Of a stretch of DNA of 64,000 nucleotides, positions 51,504 through 61,263 are shown piece by piece; positions within the stretch are counted from its first letter, which is position 1; every line of letters begins with the position of its first letter. Under the pieces are notes generated by a model. The model ran no database searches and was not told the origin of the DNA. It saw only the letters and a program-made list of their open reading frames with translations. Origin of the DNA: Bacillota bacterium. Lineage in GTDB: Bacteria; Bacillota; Clostridia; Tissierellales; Peptoniphilaceae. The stretch covers positions 13,417-77,416 of the forward strand of contig JAEZWM010000078.1 of NCBI GenBank assembly GCA_023443025.1. Direction: 5' to 3'. A program made the translations under genes and the position numbers.

Positions 51504-54500
51504 CTATATAGATTTGATTTTTCTATTTTCTTCGCTCTTTCTCACAATATTATCTCGAGCCGTTGATAGCATTAGCTTAATTCTATTGATCTGATTTACT
51601 TCGCTTGCTCCAGGGTCGTAGTCAATCGGAATTATATTTGCTTCCGGATGAATTTCTCTCAGTTTTTTAATAACTCCTTTACCCGTAATATGGTTTGGCA
51701 AGCATCCAAATGGCTGAGTACAAACAATATTTGATGCTCCGAGCTCGATCAGCTCAATCATCTCTGCAGTTAGTAGCCAGCCTTCACCGTACTGGTTACC
51801 CAAGGAAACTATGCCGTCTACCTTTTTCTCTAAGTTCTCAATGTACTCGATTTGATAGAACCTTGTTCCCTCAAGAGCAGCTCTTATATGCTTTCTATAA
51901 TACTCGATATAATAAACTCCCAGTTGTGCAAATTTAGCTCCAAAGAATCCCTTGGATAGTAGTTTGTATTTATGAGTAGCGTTTCTCAAGCAGTACATTA
52001 AGAAGTCGGTAAGGTCCGGTATAATAACCTCTGTTCCTTCCGCTTCAAGTGTTTTTTGAAGATGGTTGTTCGCTTCAGGAAGGTATTTAACCAGAATTTC
52101 TCCAACTATGCCTACCTTTGGAATTTCTCTCATCTTCACTTCCAGATTATCAAAGTCATGTACAATCTCTTTTACATAGTGTTTAAACTCACTGAGTTTA
52201 GGTTTTTGAACGAATACTTTAAGTTTTTCTATCCATTCGTCTTTCAATTTATCAGTAGATCCCCTATAAACTTCATAAGGTCTGGTGGCATTGGATACCC
52301 TCATCAGCAGGTCTCCCAATAGTATTGCCAATATTCCCTTGTAGAGTATAGGAAGTGTGAGTTTAAATCCTGAGTTCGTCTCAATACCTTGAGCTGAAAG
52401 AGCGATTACAGGAATCTGAGGCATGTCTGCATCTTGTATAGCTCTTCTAATAAATCCAACATAGTTTGAAGCTCTACACGCTCCACCTGTCTGCGTCATT
52501 AGTAGAGCTGTCTTATCAGGATCATATTTTCCAGACTTTAGTGCCTCCATCATTTGTCCCACTACTGTTATCGACGGATAGCATGCATCGTTGTTTACAT
52601 ATTTAAGCCCTTCATCTATGACTTTAGAATCCACTTTTGGTAAAAATTCTATATTTAAGCCTTCACTTTTGAGGGCAGATTCTAAAATCTCAAAGTGATC
52701 CGGCGCCATTTGTGGAGCAAGGATGGTATGTGTCTCTCTTTTTGCCCTATCAAAACTTACCTTCTCAGGATTTAGCTTTAAGCTCTTAGGCTTGGTAATC
52801 CTCTTATTGATTGCTTGAGATAGCGACCTAAGTCTTATCTTAACAGCACCAAGATTGGAGACTTCGTCTATCTTTAATACGGTATAAATCTTTCCGTATG
52901 ATGCTAGGATTTCATTGACTTGGTCCGTTGTTACCGCATCTAGTCCACATCCAAACGAGTTTAGCTGAACCATCTCAAGATCATCACGAGTTCCCACGTA
53001 TTCTGCAGCTCTGTAAAGCCTAGAGTGGTAAACCCACTGGTCCAAAACTCTAAGTTCTTTTGAAACATCCAGATCTCTTTCTATCGAGTCTTCTGAAAGC
53101 ACTGCAAAACCTAGTGAGTTTATTAGATTAGGAATACCATGATTGATCTCAGGATCCACATGGTAAGGTCTACCGGATAATACTATACCTTTAACCTTGT
53201 TTTCAGCTATATATTCCAGTGCTTTGTGTCCTTCTTCTTCTAAATCACTTTTATACTTGTCCATCTCTTCGTAAGCCAGTACAGTTGCAGCTTTTATTTG
53301 ACTTTTGTTATATCCTAAGTCTGCGAACTCTTCATATAATCTATCCACCAGTCTTTTTCTATTGTCGAAAGAAATAAATGGATTCATAAATTTTACATCA
53401 TTTTCTTTAAGGCTGTCTACGTTATTTAAGATAACCTCCGAGTAACCAGCAACCACCGGACAGTTCAAATGATTTTGTGCTCTGTCATACTCTTTTTCTT
53501 CGTAATAAACGCTAGGGTAGAAAATGAATTTTATTCCTCTTTCCACCAAGTCTTCTATATGTCCATGTACTAGCTTTGCCGGATAACAAGCAGTTTCACT
53601 TGTAATCGAAGCAATTCCTTTTTCATAGACTTCCCTAGTGGAGTCTGTCGATAATTCAACTCTAAATCCAAGTTCCGTCAAAAATGTATGCCAGAATGGA
53701 TAGTTTTCATACATATTTAACACTCTTGGAAGACCAACTACACCTACTGCCAGTTCTTCAGGAAGTGGTTCATAGTCAAATAGTCTTTTATATTTATAAT
53801 CGTAGAGGTTTGGAAGTTCCGTGGTTTCACTCTTGATTCCGCTGCCTCTCTCGCATCTGTTTCCACTGATAAATCTACTTCCATTTGAAAATATATTTAC
53901 AGTAAGTGCACAGTTGTTGGAACATAGTCCGCACCTTGCCGATCTTTGCGTATACGAAAACTCTGATAGCTGCTCGATATTAAATAGCGTGCTTTGTTCA
54001 GGTACTCTTTCTTTGGCGATTAGCGCCATCCCGAATGCACCCATAAGTCCTGCTATAGATGGTCTGATAGGAACTCTTTTAGAAACTTTTTCAAAAGCTC
54101 TCAGAATTCCGTCTCCATAGAATGTACCACCTTGAACAACTATATTTTCACCTAACGCACTTGGGTCTCTTAGTTTGATTACTTTTTGCAGTGCATTTTT
54201 TATAACAGAATAACATAAACCTGCAGCGATATCTCCAACGGATGCTCCTTCTTTTTGAGCTTGCTTTACCTTGGAGTTCATAAAGACAGTGCATCTGGAT
54301 CCAAGGTCCACTGGGTTTTTAGCACTTAGTGCCGCTTCTTGAAACTCTACTACTGTCATTCCAAGTGACTTAGCAAAGGTTTCAATAAACGATCCGCATC
54401 CTGACGAGCATGCTTCGTTTAGCTGAATCGAGTCAATAACTCCGTCGGTAATATGCATAGCCTTCATATCCTGTCCGCCAATATCTATGATAAAGTCGAC

Positions 54501-55736
54501 ATCAGGATTGAAGTGTTTTGCTGCTGTATAATGCGCTATGGTTTCAACTTCACCGGTATCCACGCCTATCGCAGCTTTTATAAAATCTTCTCCATACCCG
54601 GTTATACCGCTGCTTACAATCCTTGCACCATCCGGCAATAGGTTGTAAATCTCACCGAGCACATCTACCATAAGCTCCAGAGGTCTTCCCAAATTGTTGG
54701 CATAATGAGAGTATAAAATATTATTATCTTCATCGAGTAACACAACTTTTGATGTTGTACTTCCCGCATCTATTCCTAGATAACAGTCGCCTGTGTAATT
54801 AGCAATATCTGCTGTTGCAACAGTATCTTTTTCATGGATTTTTCTAAATTCTTCCAGTTCATCATCACTGTTAAAAAGTGGTTCTAATGTATTTTCTTCA
54901 TCCAGCTCTATTTCTATTTCCGCATCTAGTTTTTCTATAAGGCTTTTAAATGGTACTTTCCCGGAGTCCATCGATGCAATCGCAGCACCCATAGCCACGA
55001 ACAGCTGTGCATTTTCAGGAGCTATAAATACATTTTCTTCCCCGTCAAGAGTTTCTATAAATCTATCTCTAAGTCCGTCTAAAAAGTATAGCGGTCCTCC
55101 AAGCAGCGCTATATTGCCTTTAATCGGCCTACCACATGCAAGGTTCGAAATCGTCTGATTTACTACAGACTGAAATACAGATGCTGAAATGTCTTCTTTT
55201 GATGCACCTTGGTTTATAAGTGCTTGAATATCTGTTTTGGCGAAAACACCACATCTGGAAGCAATCGGATATATTTTATTAAAATTTTTGGAACATTCAT
55301 TTAGTTTTTCAGCATCGAGCTCCATTAACGAAGCCATCTGATCTATAAAGGCACCTGTTCCACCGGCACAAATCGAGTTCATCCTCTGCTCAATATTTCC
55401 GGAAAGATAGGTAATTTTTGAATCTTCTCCGCCAAGCTCAATAGCAACATCGGTTTGAGGTATAAATGCTTTGATGGCATTTGTTCCTGCGACCACTTCT
55501 TGTATAAATTCTATACCTAAATATTTTTCAACAAACATACCGCCTGAACCAGTTACATTGATGGTAATATGTTCATTTTTATAGTTTTTGTAGGCCGTTG
55601 AAATTACTTTCTTAACGGTTTCAACAACGTCGGATTTATGTCTTTGATATACTGAATAAAGCACATCATAATTACTAGACAATACTACTAATTTAACAGT
55701 AGTTGATCCAACATCTAAACCAATATGCAATAACAT
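51504..55736 (-). CDS. acyl-CoA dehydratase activase / dehydratase-like fusion protein
   Basis: Cytoplasmic iron-sulfur ATPase of 1410 residues. Two ASKHA activase domains come first: HIGLDVGSTTVKLV with SICAGGTGAF and SRCGVFAKTD, then YLGIDAGSTTSKVV with EACSSGCGSF and SRCTVFMNSK; each has the two cysteines that bridge the [4Fe-4S] cluster. A DUF2229 domain (about 660-890, SETACYPAKLVHGH) and a HgdB-like dehydratase domain (about 1000-1400) follow. AAGGAGC precedes the ATG. It stands alone, without hgdA/B or CoA-transferase genes. The family reductively activates dehydratases; this fusion's substrate is unknown. Confidence 0.9.
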   Translation of the reverse strand: MLLHIGLDVGSTTVKLVVLSSNYDVLYSVYQRHKSDVVETVKKVISTAYKNYKNEHITINVTGSGGMFVEKYLGIEFIQEVVAGTNAIKAFIPQTDVAIELGGEDSKITYLSGNIEQRMNSICAGGTGAFIDQMASLMELDAEKLNECSKNFNKIYPIASRCGVFAKTDIQALINQGASKEDISASVFQSVVNQTISNLACGRPIKGNIALLGGPLYFLDGLRDRFIETLDGEENVFIAPENAQLFVAMGAAIASMDSGKVPFKSLIEKLDAEIEIELDEENTLEPLFNSDDELEEFRKIHEKDTVATADIANYTGDCYLGIDAGSTTSKVVLLDEDNNILYSHYANNLGRPLELMVDVLGEIYNLLPDGARIVSSGITGYGEDFIKAAIGVDTGEVETIAHYTAAKHFNPDVDFIIDIGGQDMKAMHITDGVIDSIQLNEACSSGCGSFIETFAKSLGMTVVEFQEAALSAKNPVDLGSRCTVFMNSKVKQAQKEGASVGDIAAGLCYSVIKNALQKVIKLRDPSALGENIVVQGGTFYGDGILRAFEKVSKRVPIRPSIAGLMGAFGMALIAKERVPEQSTLFNIEQLSEFSYTQRSARCGLCSNNCALTVNIFSNGSRFISGNRCERGSGIKSETTELPNLYDYKYKRLFDYEPLPEELAVGVVGLPRVLNMYENYPFWHTFLTELGFRVELSTDSTREVYEKGIASITSETACYPAKLVHGHIEDLVERGIKFIFYPSVYYEEKEYDRAQNHLNCPVVAGYSEVILNNVDSLKENDVKFMNPFISFDNRKRLVDRLYEEFADLGYNKSQIKAATVLAYEEMDKYKSDLEEEGHKALEYIAENKVKGIVLSGRPYHVDPEINHGIPNLINSLGFAVLSEDSIERDLDVSKELRVLDQWVYHSRLYRAAEYVGTRDDLEMVQLNSFGCGLDAVTTDQVNEILASYGKIYTVLKIDEVSNLGAVKIRLRSLSQAINKRITKPKSLKLNPEKVSFDRAKRETHTILAPQMAPDHFEILESALKSEGLNIEFLPKVDSKVIDEGLKYVNNDACYPSITVVGQMMEALKSGKYDPDKTALLMTQTGGACRASNYVGFIRRAIQDADMPQIPVIALSAQGIETNSGFKLTLPILYKGILAILLGDLLMRVSNATRPYEVYRGSTDKLKDEWIEKLKVFVQKPKLSEFKHYVKEIVHDFDNLEVKMREIPKVGIVGEILVKYLPEANNHLQKTLEAEGTEVIIPDLTDFLMYCLRNATHKYKLLSKGFFGAKFAQLGVYYIEYYRKHIRAALEGTRFYQIEYIENLEKKVDGIVSLGNQYGEGWLLTAEMIELIELGASNIVCTQPFGCLPNHITGKGVIKKLREIHPEANIIPIDYDPGASEVNQINRIKLMLSTARDNIVRKSEENRKIKSI

Positions 55737-55868
55737 TTTGCCTTAATGCTCCTTTCAATATTTGCCTTTTACTTTAGGCCATTATAATATTATATCATAA
55801 TCATGATAAACTTCCTATTATATCTATACTTTTTATAAATATATTGCACTATATATTACGATTATTAA

Positions 55869-56774
55869 TTAAAGAGCGCAGCCTTGATATATATTCTTAT
55901 CCTTTAGTGCCTTTTCTATACCTGAAAGCACAGAAAGTTTGTTAGCAGTCCACTTTGGTTCTATTAATTTTTCTCTATTTGGATCTCCGGTTATTCTGTG
56001 GACGACTATTTCAGGGTTTAACTTTGCTATGGCTTCTATCACAAGTTCAGTATACTCCTGTTGAGTTAGAAGTTCAAATAAATTTTCTTTATAGATGCTG
56101 GATAGACCGGAATCTTCCTGAATATATAGGCTATGAATTTTAACTCCAAATAACTGCTTTTCATTAACATACTCAATCCCCGCCATCATATCGGACCTAT
56201 CCTCTCCCGGTAGGCCAAAAATGATATGTGCAAGAGTTTTTATATTTCTATCCTTAAGGCGATTTATTGCATCATCCAGTACCTCATGATTATAGCCTCT
56301 GTTAATTTTTTCTATTGTTCTTTGTATTACCGATTGCATACCAATTTCTACCCAAAGAAAAGTCTTTTCATTTAACTCGCTGAGTAGATCCATAACCTCA
56401 TCAGATAAGCAGTCTCCCCTTGTAGCGATTGCCAGTCCAACTGTATTTTCAAATGAAAGAGCTTCGTAGTATAGCTTTCTAAGAGTTTCTACATCAGCAT
56501 ATGTGTTGGTAAAACTTTGAAAAAAAGCGATATTCACACCATCCGGCCACTTTTTTTCAAGCATAGTTCTTTGCTTTCTCATTTGGGTTAAAACTGAATT
56601 CCCATGGCCAAATGTAAAGTCTCCGGATCCACTTTCAGAGCAGTAAATACAACCTTCATAACCAAGTGTTCCATCTCTGTTTGGACAGCTAAAGCCTGCG
56701 TCTATTGAAAGCTTCAATACTTTTGTATTAAATTTATTATAAAAATAATCATGAAAGCTGTTATATCTACTCAT
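55869..56774 (-). CDS. TIGR01212-type radical SAM protein (YtqA/YhcC-like)
   Basis: Radical SAM enzyme of 301 residues. The cluster motif is the extended form CPNRDGTLGYEGCIYC at about 30-45, followed by FFQSFTNTYA and ATRGDCLSDEV, typical of the YhcC/YtqA group distantly related to Elp3-like proteins. GAAAGGAA precedes GTG (56777) and ATG (56774); the ATG is better spaced. Function is not established. It is divergent from a small exported protein. Confidence 0.88.
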   Translation of the reverse strand: MSRYNSFHDYFYNKFNTKVLKLSIDAGFSCPNRDGTLGYEGCIYCSESGSGDFTFGHGNSVLTQMRKQRTMLEKKWPDGVNIAFFQSFTNTYADVETLRKLYYEALSFENTVGLAIATRGDCLSDEVMDLLSELNEKTFLWVEIGMQSVIQRTIEKINRGYNHEVLDDAINRLKDRNIKTLAHIIFGLPGEDRSDMMAGIEYVNEKQLFGVKIHSLYIQEDSGLSSIYKENLFELLTQQEYTELVIEAIAKLNPEIVVHRITGDPNREKLIEPKWTANKLSVLSGIEKALKDKNIYQGCAL

Positions 56775-56860
56775 CACTATTTCCTTTCAGTATATACAAT
56801 TTATGTAAATATTGGGTATAAAGTATAAAAATTGTAGTATTAAATTATGGGAGGTTATAG

Positions 56861-57145
56861 ATGAAGTATAAACTATTGTTATTTCTTATTCTTATACAAA
56901 TACCATTCGCTAAATTAGCTTATACCCAGAATGCTTTTATTCAAAACCGGCTGATTATATCGGCAAGTGCATCAAATAGTATTTCCGATGAAAAGCCGGG
57001 CAATGAAACTGAAGATGTTGATATTATAAAGTCTTTTAACGAAAATCTACACAAATACAGATATCAGATTGCCGGTTTTATAGTCTTCATGCTGGTTGGT
57101 TTCTTTTTAAATCTAGCCAATGGCGGAAGGCGCAGAAGAAAATGA
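56861..57145 (+). CDS. small exported membrane protein, 94 residues
   Basis: Not recognised. The N-terminal hydrophobic segment (about 4-22) acts as a signal or anchor. A Ser/Glu/Asp-rich linker (about 32-60) follows, then a second helix (about 68-86) and a basic tail GGRRRRK. This gives an outside loop and an inside C-terminus. GGGAGG precedes the ATG. It lies behind a TGGGTATA-type promoter. No LPXTG motif is present. Function unknown. Confidence 0.7.
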   Translation: MKYKLLLFLILIQIPFAKLAYTQNAFIQNRLIISASASNSISDEKPGNETEDVDIIKSFNENLHKYRYQIAGFIVFMLVGFFLNLANGGRRRRK

Positions 57146-57150
57146 TGATT

Positions 57151-57182
57151 AAAAAATCCACCGAATTGCTTCGGTGGATTTT
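57151..57182. terminator. bidirectional terminator
   Basis: AAAATCCACCGAA-TTGC-TTCGGTGGATTTT between the small exported protein and the convergent symporter gene. Confidence 0.9.
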
Positions 57183-57199
57183 GTCCACAGTTTTATAAC

Positions 57200-58363
57200 T
57201 TATGCTCTTTGCTTATCACCAAATAGCCCTGTTAGCATAAGTGCTATTGCACCGTCTCCGGTTACATTACAAGCAGTACCGAAACTGTCTTGTAGTGCAA
57301 ATATTGTTAGCATGAGTGCTACTCCGGTTTCGTCAAATAGTAGTACACCTGTGATAAGTCCTAATGATGCCATTACGGTACCACCTGGGATTCCGGGTGC
57401 TCCTATTGCAAAAATTCCAAGAAGTACGATAAATAGTATCATGCTTCCAGCTGCAGGAAGTTTTCCATAAAGTATTTGGGAAACCGTCATAACGAAGAAT
57501 ACTTCTGTAAGTACTGATCCACATAAGTGAATTGTCGCTCCTATAGGTACTGCAAAGTCTGCAATCTTTCTATCTAATACAGGAGACTTTCTAGCACAAG
57601 CTAGTGCTACGGGTAGTGTTGCTGCTGAACTCATGGTACCAAGCGCAGTAAAATATGCAGGTCCGTAGTGTCTTATTACATCGAACGGATTTCTCTTAGA
57701 AATTGCACCTGCTAAACCATAGAGTACCGCAAGCCAAATAAAATGACCTATTATTACAATTACAATTACCTTTAAGAATACCGGGAATTGATTTATTATC
57801 GCCCCTTCATATGCAAGGCCTGCAAATGTTGTAGCTATAAAGAATGGTAGAATAGGGATAACGATTCTTCTAACCAGTTCCATCATGATATTGTTTAACT
57901 CTTTAAATAGTTTTTCAAGTCCTTCCGACTTGGTCCAAATAATGGCAAGACCGAAAACTATGGATGTAAATAGTGCTGTCATGACAGGCATAAGTGCAGG
58001 TATACCAAGCTGGAATACCATCTCAGGAAGTTCTTTAACTCCTTCAGTCTGAGGAACGATATTGAAACCAGGAATAAGAGCATATCCTGCCACCATTGAA
58101 AATAGTGCAGCTCCTACTGAAGACAGATATGCTATAGCAAGAGCTGCAAAAAGCATCTTACTGGCATTGTCTTTAAGATCCGTGATCGCAGGAGTTATAA
58201 ATCCTAAAATGATCAGCGGTACCATGTAGAAAATTACCTGACCAAGGATTTGCTTAATTGTGATTATAATTTCTATTACTTGTTCATTTGAAAACATTCC
58301 AATCACAATACCCACTACTACCCCAAGTATGAGTTTAATTATTAAATTATCTTTTATTTTCAT
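57200..58363 (-). CDS. dicarboxylate/amino acid:cation symporter (DAACS)
   Basis: Secondary importer of 387 residues with about eight helices and re-entrant loops. The DAACS signature is visible as SSAATLPVALACARK and the family's Met/Gly-rich GAPGIPGGTVMASLGLITG, with GATIHLCGSVLTEVFF. The ATG at 58363 follows AAAGGATG. It lies 85 bases after the L-cysteine desulfidase-like gene, so the likely substrate is a small amino acid such as serine or cysteine; this is inference from context. Confidence 0.9.
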   Translation of the reverse strand: MKIKDNLIIKLILGVVVGIVIGMFSNEQVIEIIITIKQILGQVIFYMVPLIILGFITPAITDLKDNASKMLFAALAIAYLSSVGAALFSMVAGYALIPGFNIVPQTEGVKELPEMVFQLGIPALMPVMTALFTSIVFGLAIIWTKSEGLEKLFKELNNIMMELVRRIVIPILPFFIATTFAGLAYEGAIINQFPVFLKVIVIVIIGHFIWLAVLYGLAGAISKRNPFDVIRHYGPAYFTALGTMSSAATLPVALACARKSPVLDRKIADFAVPIGATIHLCGSVLTEVFFVMTVSQILYGKLPAAGSMILFIVLLGIFAIGAPGIPGGTVMASLGLITGVLLFDETGVALMLTIFALQDSFGTACNVTGDGAIALMLTGLFGDKQRA

Positions 58364-58448
58364 AGTATCATCCTTTCTGTGATGATTTGAAATTTTATAC
58401 CTCTAAAAAACTGTGGACGGTATTTAAATTAATAAATACTAGAGTTAA

Positions 58449-59726
58449 TTATTGGTCGATAATCTCAAGCATTGTGTCATCAACATTCTTAAACCCTTGA
58501 TGTGCAAGCTTTCCAATATTTTTGATTGTCTCTTCTATATTTTCACCTATAACTCCAACCTTAGGATTTACAAGTACTCCATTTAGTGAGAGGTATGCTG
58601 ATAACACAGCTTCGGCTGCTGATGTTGCAAGCTTCAGCGAACAAGTGTCCTTTGCACCGTCGCAAAGCATACCGGAAATATTTGCAAACATATTATTAGC
58701 GGCTCCGGCGATCTGCACATCATCACCATCCAGCATCCAAGTAATTCCGGCAGTTGCACCTATACCTGCACCTATAGCACAGCCACACATGCCCGAAAGT
58801 TTTCCGGAGTAAATCTTGACGTATTCATTGATTGAATGAGCAAAGAAAACACCTCTTAGTAGGGTTTCCTCGTCAAGCCCTTTTTCTTCAGCAACCACAT
58901 AGATTGGTAGTATAACTCCAAGACCTTGGTTACCACTGCCGCCACTGGTCATTATAGGGCATTCTCCTCCACCCATTCTCATGTCGGCAGCTGCAGCTGT
59001 TAGTATTCTGGATCTTGTACCTGCATCCATTGAAATTAGTCCATCTTCTTCCATGCTCTTTAGTTTCTTACCGATTCCAAGACCAACTTCTCCTTCAAGT
59101 CCGGCTTCAGCAGCAAGGAGGTTCATCTCCACTCCATCCATTATGAACGCCAGATCTTCTATTGGAATTCCCTCTGTAATCTCTCTGATTTCCTTAAATG
59201 TAAGTTCCTTTAAGAATTCTTTAGAAGTTTTAACTTCCTGTCCGAATTCACCTTCATAAATGATTTCACCATCTACTATTATTCTATGAATATGAGTATG
59301 TGCATCTTGAAGCACTATTTCTACGTGGTTATCTGCCTTTGCAATGATTTTAACATATACATCCGGGGTATCTTGATCATAGGATAACTTTACTATGCCG
59401 GCATCAAGCATTTGTTCCGCAACTTTTAAATCCTCAGGATCTACCGAACTTAACACCATAAACTCTTCTGCAGAGTCTCCGCCTACAAATCCTACTGCAG
59501 CTGCTAAGTCAAGTCCGCATTTTCCGGTGTGTGGAATTAAAACTGATTTTCCATTTTTGTATATATTCTTGCTGACGATAACTTCCAGTTTTTTAAGCTC
59601 ACCTTCTGAGTGATCCGAAGCTACAGACGCCGCGAAAGCCACCGCTACCGGTTCAGTACATCCCAGTGCCGGATTCGTGTCCTCTTTTACTACATTGATT
59701 AAATCTAAAGTATAGTCTTTTTTCAC
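58449..59726 (-). CDS. L-cysteine desulfidase-like enzyme (UPF0597, CyuA/YhaM)
   Basis: Iron-sulfur lyase of 425 residues; the family degrades L-cysteine to pyruvate, ammonia and sulfide and is related to L-serine dehydratase. Cluster cysteines are in ALGCTEPVAVA, GMCGCAIGAG and LCDGAKDTCSLKLA; the Gly-rich ECPIMTSGGSGNQG loop is also typical. Start is GTG at 59726 after GGAGGGC. The downstream symporter makes an uptake-and-degradation pair. Sulfide or selenide release could feed other pathways, but that is speculative. Confidence 0.9.
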   Translation of the reverse strand: MKKDYTLDLINVVKEDTNPALGCTEPVAVAFAASVASDHSEGELKKLEVIVSKNIYKNGKSVLIPHTGKCGLDLAAAVGFVGGDSAEEFMVLSSVDPEDLKVAEQMLDAGIVKLSYDQDTPDVYVKIIAKADNHVEIVLQDAHTHIHRIIVDGEIIYEGEFGQEVKTSKEFLKELTFKEIREITEGIPIEDLAFIMDGVEMNLLAAEAGLEGEVGLGIGKKLKSMEEDGLISMDAGTRSRILTAAAADMRMGGGECPIMTSGGSGNQGLGVILPIYVVAEEKGLDEETLLRGVFFAHSINEYVKIYSGKLSGMCGCAIGAGIGATAGITWMLDGDDVQIAGAANNMFANISGMLCDGAKDTCSLKLATSAAEAVLSAYLSLNGVLVNPKVGVIGENIEETIKNIGKLAHQGFKNVDDTMLEIIDQ

Positions 59727-59821
59727 TTTTGCCCTCCGAGTTAATTTATGAAAACTATTATAATTTTACCACAAATTAGAATAGAATGTTAGTGTTATAT
59801 CATATTTCTGTTGGAATAATT

Positions 59822-60043
59822 TTATTCAATATCAGGTTCATAGTGAACTATACTTATAAACTTCCCATTATGCTCGATTTTTCGTATTCTTTTATTAAAT
59901 TCAATCCTTGTAAGCCAAACCTGTTTATCACAGCCCAAGCATTTGAGTTTAATTTCAGCACCGGTTCTTAAAATTTCCCACTTATTTTCTCCACATGGAT
60001 GACCTTTTTTAAGTGTGATTATATCCCCAACTTTATACTTCAT
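59822..60043 (-). CDS. DUF951 family protein
   Basis: Small basic protein of 73 residues. It has the DUF951 pattern MKYKVGDIITLKKGHPCG, NKWEILRTGAEIKLKCLGC, two CxxC-type halves that may bind metal or RNA. The ATG at 60043 follows AAGGTGG and overlaps the mscS-type gene by 11 bases, so it is co-translated. A location beside mscS is common in Firmicutes. Confidence 0.9.
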   Translation of the reverse strand: MKYKVGDIITLKKGHPCGENKWEILRTGAEIKLKCLGCDKQVWLTRIEFNKRIRKIEHNGKFISIVHYEPDIE

Positions 60044-60881
60044 TTGCACCACCTTCTACTACCACAAATGCCGGCAGTTCAATACCCGCTGCCACTAAAT
60101 CTTCTAATATAGTTTTTCTCAGTTCTCTTTCAACTTCCCAGTGTCTAAGATCATTGACCATTGCTCTAATGGTTAATTTCAAATCGTATTCACCAAAGTC
60201 TGTAATGCCCAGTAAACTAGGTCCATCAATAATGGAAGAATGCTTATCTTTTACTTTAATACAAGCCGCTTCTATAATTTCAGTAGCATTTTTTATATCT
60301 GTTTGATGAGGTAGATAAATGTCGACCATGGCTCTCAATGGCCCTTTGGATTTATTAGTAACTATTTTTATATTTCCATTTTGGATAATATGAAGATCGC
60401 CTGCAAAGTCTCTAACTTTTGTAAGCCTAAGACCAACGTCCTCAACTATACCGCTGACCCCTTCAATACAAACATAATCACCGACTCTATACTGGTCTTC
60501 ACCTAAGATTATCATCCCCGAAATTACATCTCGCACTACATATTGAGCTCCAAAACCAATTGCAACTCCACCGATACCTGCAGTAGCTATAAGCGATGTG
60601 GTGTTGATGCCAAATACATCCAAGACTAGCACCATAGCAATAAAAACAGCCAATGCACCAATCACATTTAATAGAATCTGCTGCATAGTTTTAATCTTTC
60701 CATCAGAGCTAAGCCCTCTGTATTTTAATGCTTTAATTATGGCTCTTCTAACTATCCTGAAGACTATACTGGTAATAATAATTACCAATGCAGCATAGGC
60801 CAATTTCCCCATAAGTGTTAAATTTCCGGCATCATCTTTTAATATAGAAATTACATCCCTAATAAATAAACACCTCCTCAA
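60033..60881 (-). CDS. mechanosensitive ion channel, MscS family
   Basis: Small-conductance osmotic release channel of about 276-282 residues. Three helices (about 25-50, 70-90, 95-115) end in the pore helix GIGGVAIGFGAQYVVRDVISG; the beta domain follows (GDYVCIEGVSGIVEDVGLR) and a C-terminal alpha/beta domain. The start is unclear: the open frame begins with TTG at 60881, but its only good SD (AGGAGGTG, 60878-60871) lies inside and points to an ATT at 60863, with the first ATG at 60812. Operon with DUF951. Confidence 0.88.
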   Translation of the reverse strand: MRRCLFIRDVISILKDDAGNLTLMGKLAYAALVIIITSIVFRIVRRAIIKALKYRGLSSDGKIKTMQQILLNVIGALAVFIAMVLVLDVFGINTTSLIATAGIGGVAIGFGAQYVVRDVISGMIILGEDQYRVGDYVCIEGVSGIVEDVGLRLTKVRDFAGDLHIIQNGNIKIVTNKSKGPLRAMVDIYLPHQTDIKNATEIIEAACIKVKDKHSSIIDGPSLLGITDFGEYDLKLTIRAMVNDLRHWEVERELRKTILEDLVAAGIELPAFVVVEGGANEV

Positions 60882-60953
60882 TAATGATTGTATTCAACTT
60901 ATATTATACTGTTAAAATACGCACTATGTCCAATGAGGAGCAGTTTGAGTAAT

Positions 60954-60984
60954 AAAAAACAGAGTACTCGAAATCAGCACTCTG
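60954..60984 (-). terminator. terminator after the DUF3343 gene
   Basis: CAGAGTGCT-GATTTCG-AGTACTCTG then TTTTTTATT on the minus strand, just past the stop at 60994. Confidence 0.85.
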
Positions 60985-60993
60985 CTCATTTTT

Positions 60994-61263
60994 TTATTCG
61001 ATTAATTCTGCACTTTTACCCGACTTTGACTTTACATGTTTCCAAAGCTGGTTGATAGGAAGGCCTTCTTCTTTTTTACGCTTCATATACTCTATATTCT
61101 CCAAGTCAGTCATAATCGACAATCCACAGCTACTGCTTATCTCCCTGGGAGTGGGAATTGTTTTAAATTCAATTCCATCCTCTTTGATTGCCTTTTCTGC
61201 CTGCATGGCGAAGTTTACCGAATCAAAAGTAAGAACAAGTTTCTCAATATCTTTTTTATCCAA
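60994..61263 (-). CDS. DUF3343 protein
   Basis: Small protein of 89 residues. It has the family core TFDSVNFAMQAEKAIKEDG and PTPREISSSCGLSIM with a conserved cysteine. DUF3343 genes commonly accompany selenium-linked genes. Start TTG at 61263 has GGGAGGAA upstream and overlaps yedF by 8 bases. It is the second of a two-gene operon. Confidence 0.82.
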   Translation of the reverse strand: MDKKDIEKLVLTFDSVNFAMQAEKAIKEDGIEFKTIPTPREISSSCGLSIMTDLENIEYMKRKKEEGLPINQLWKHVKSKSGKSAELIE

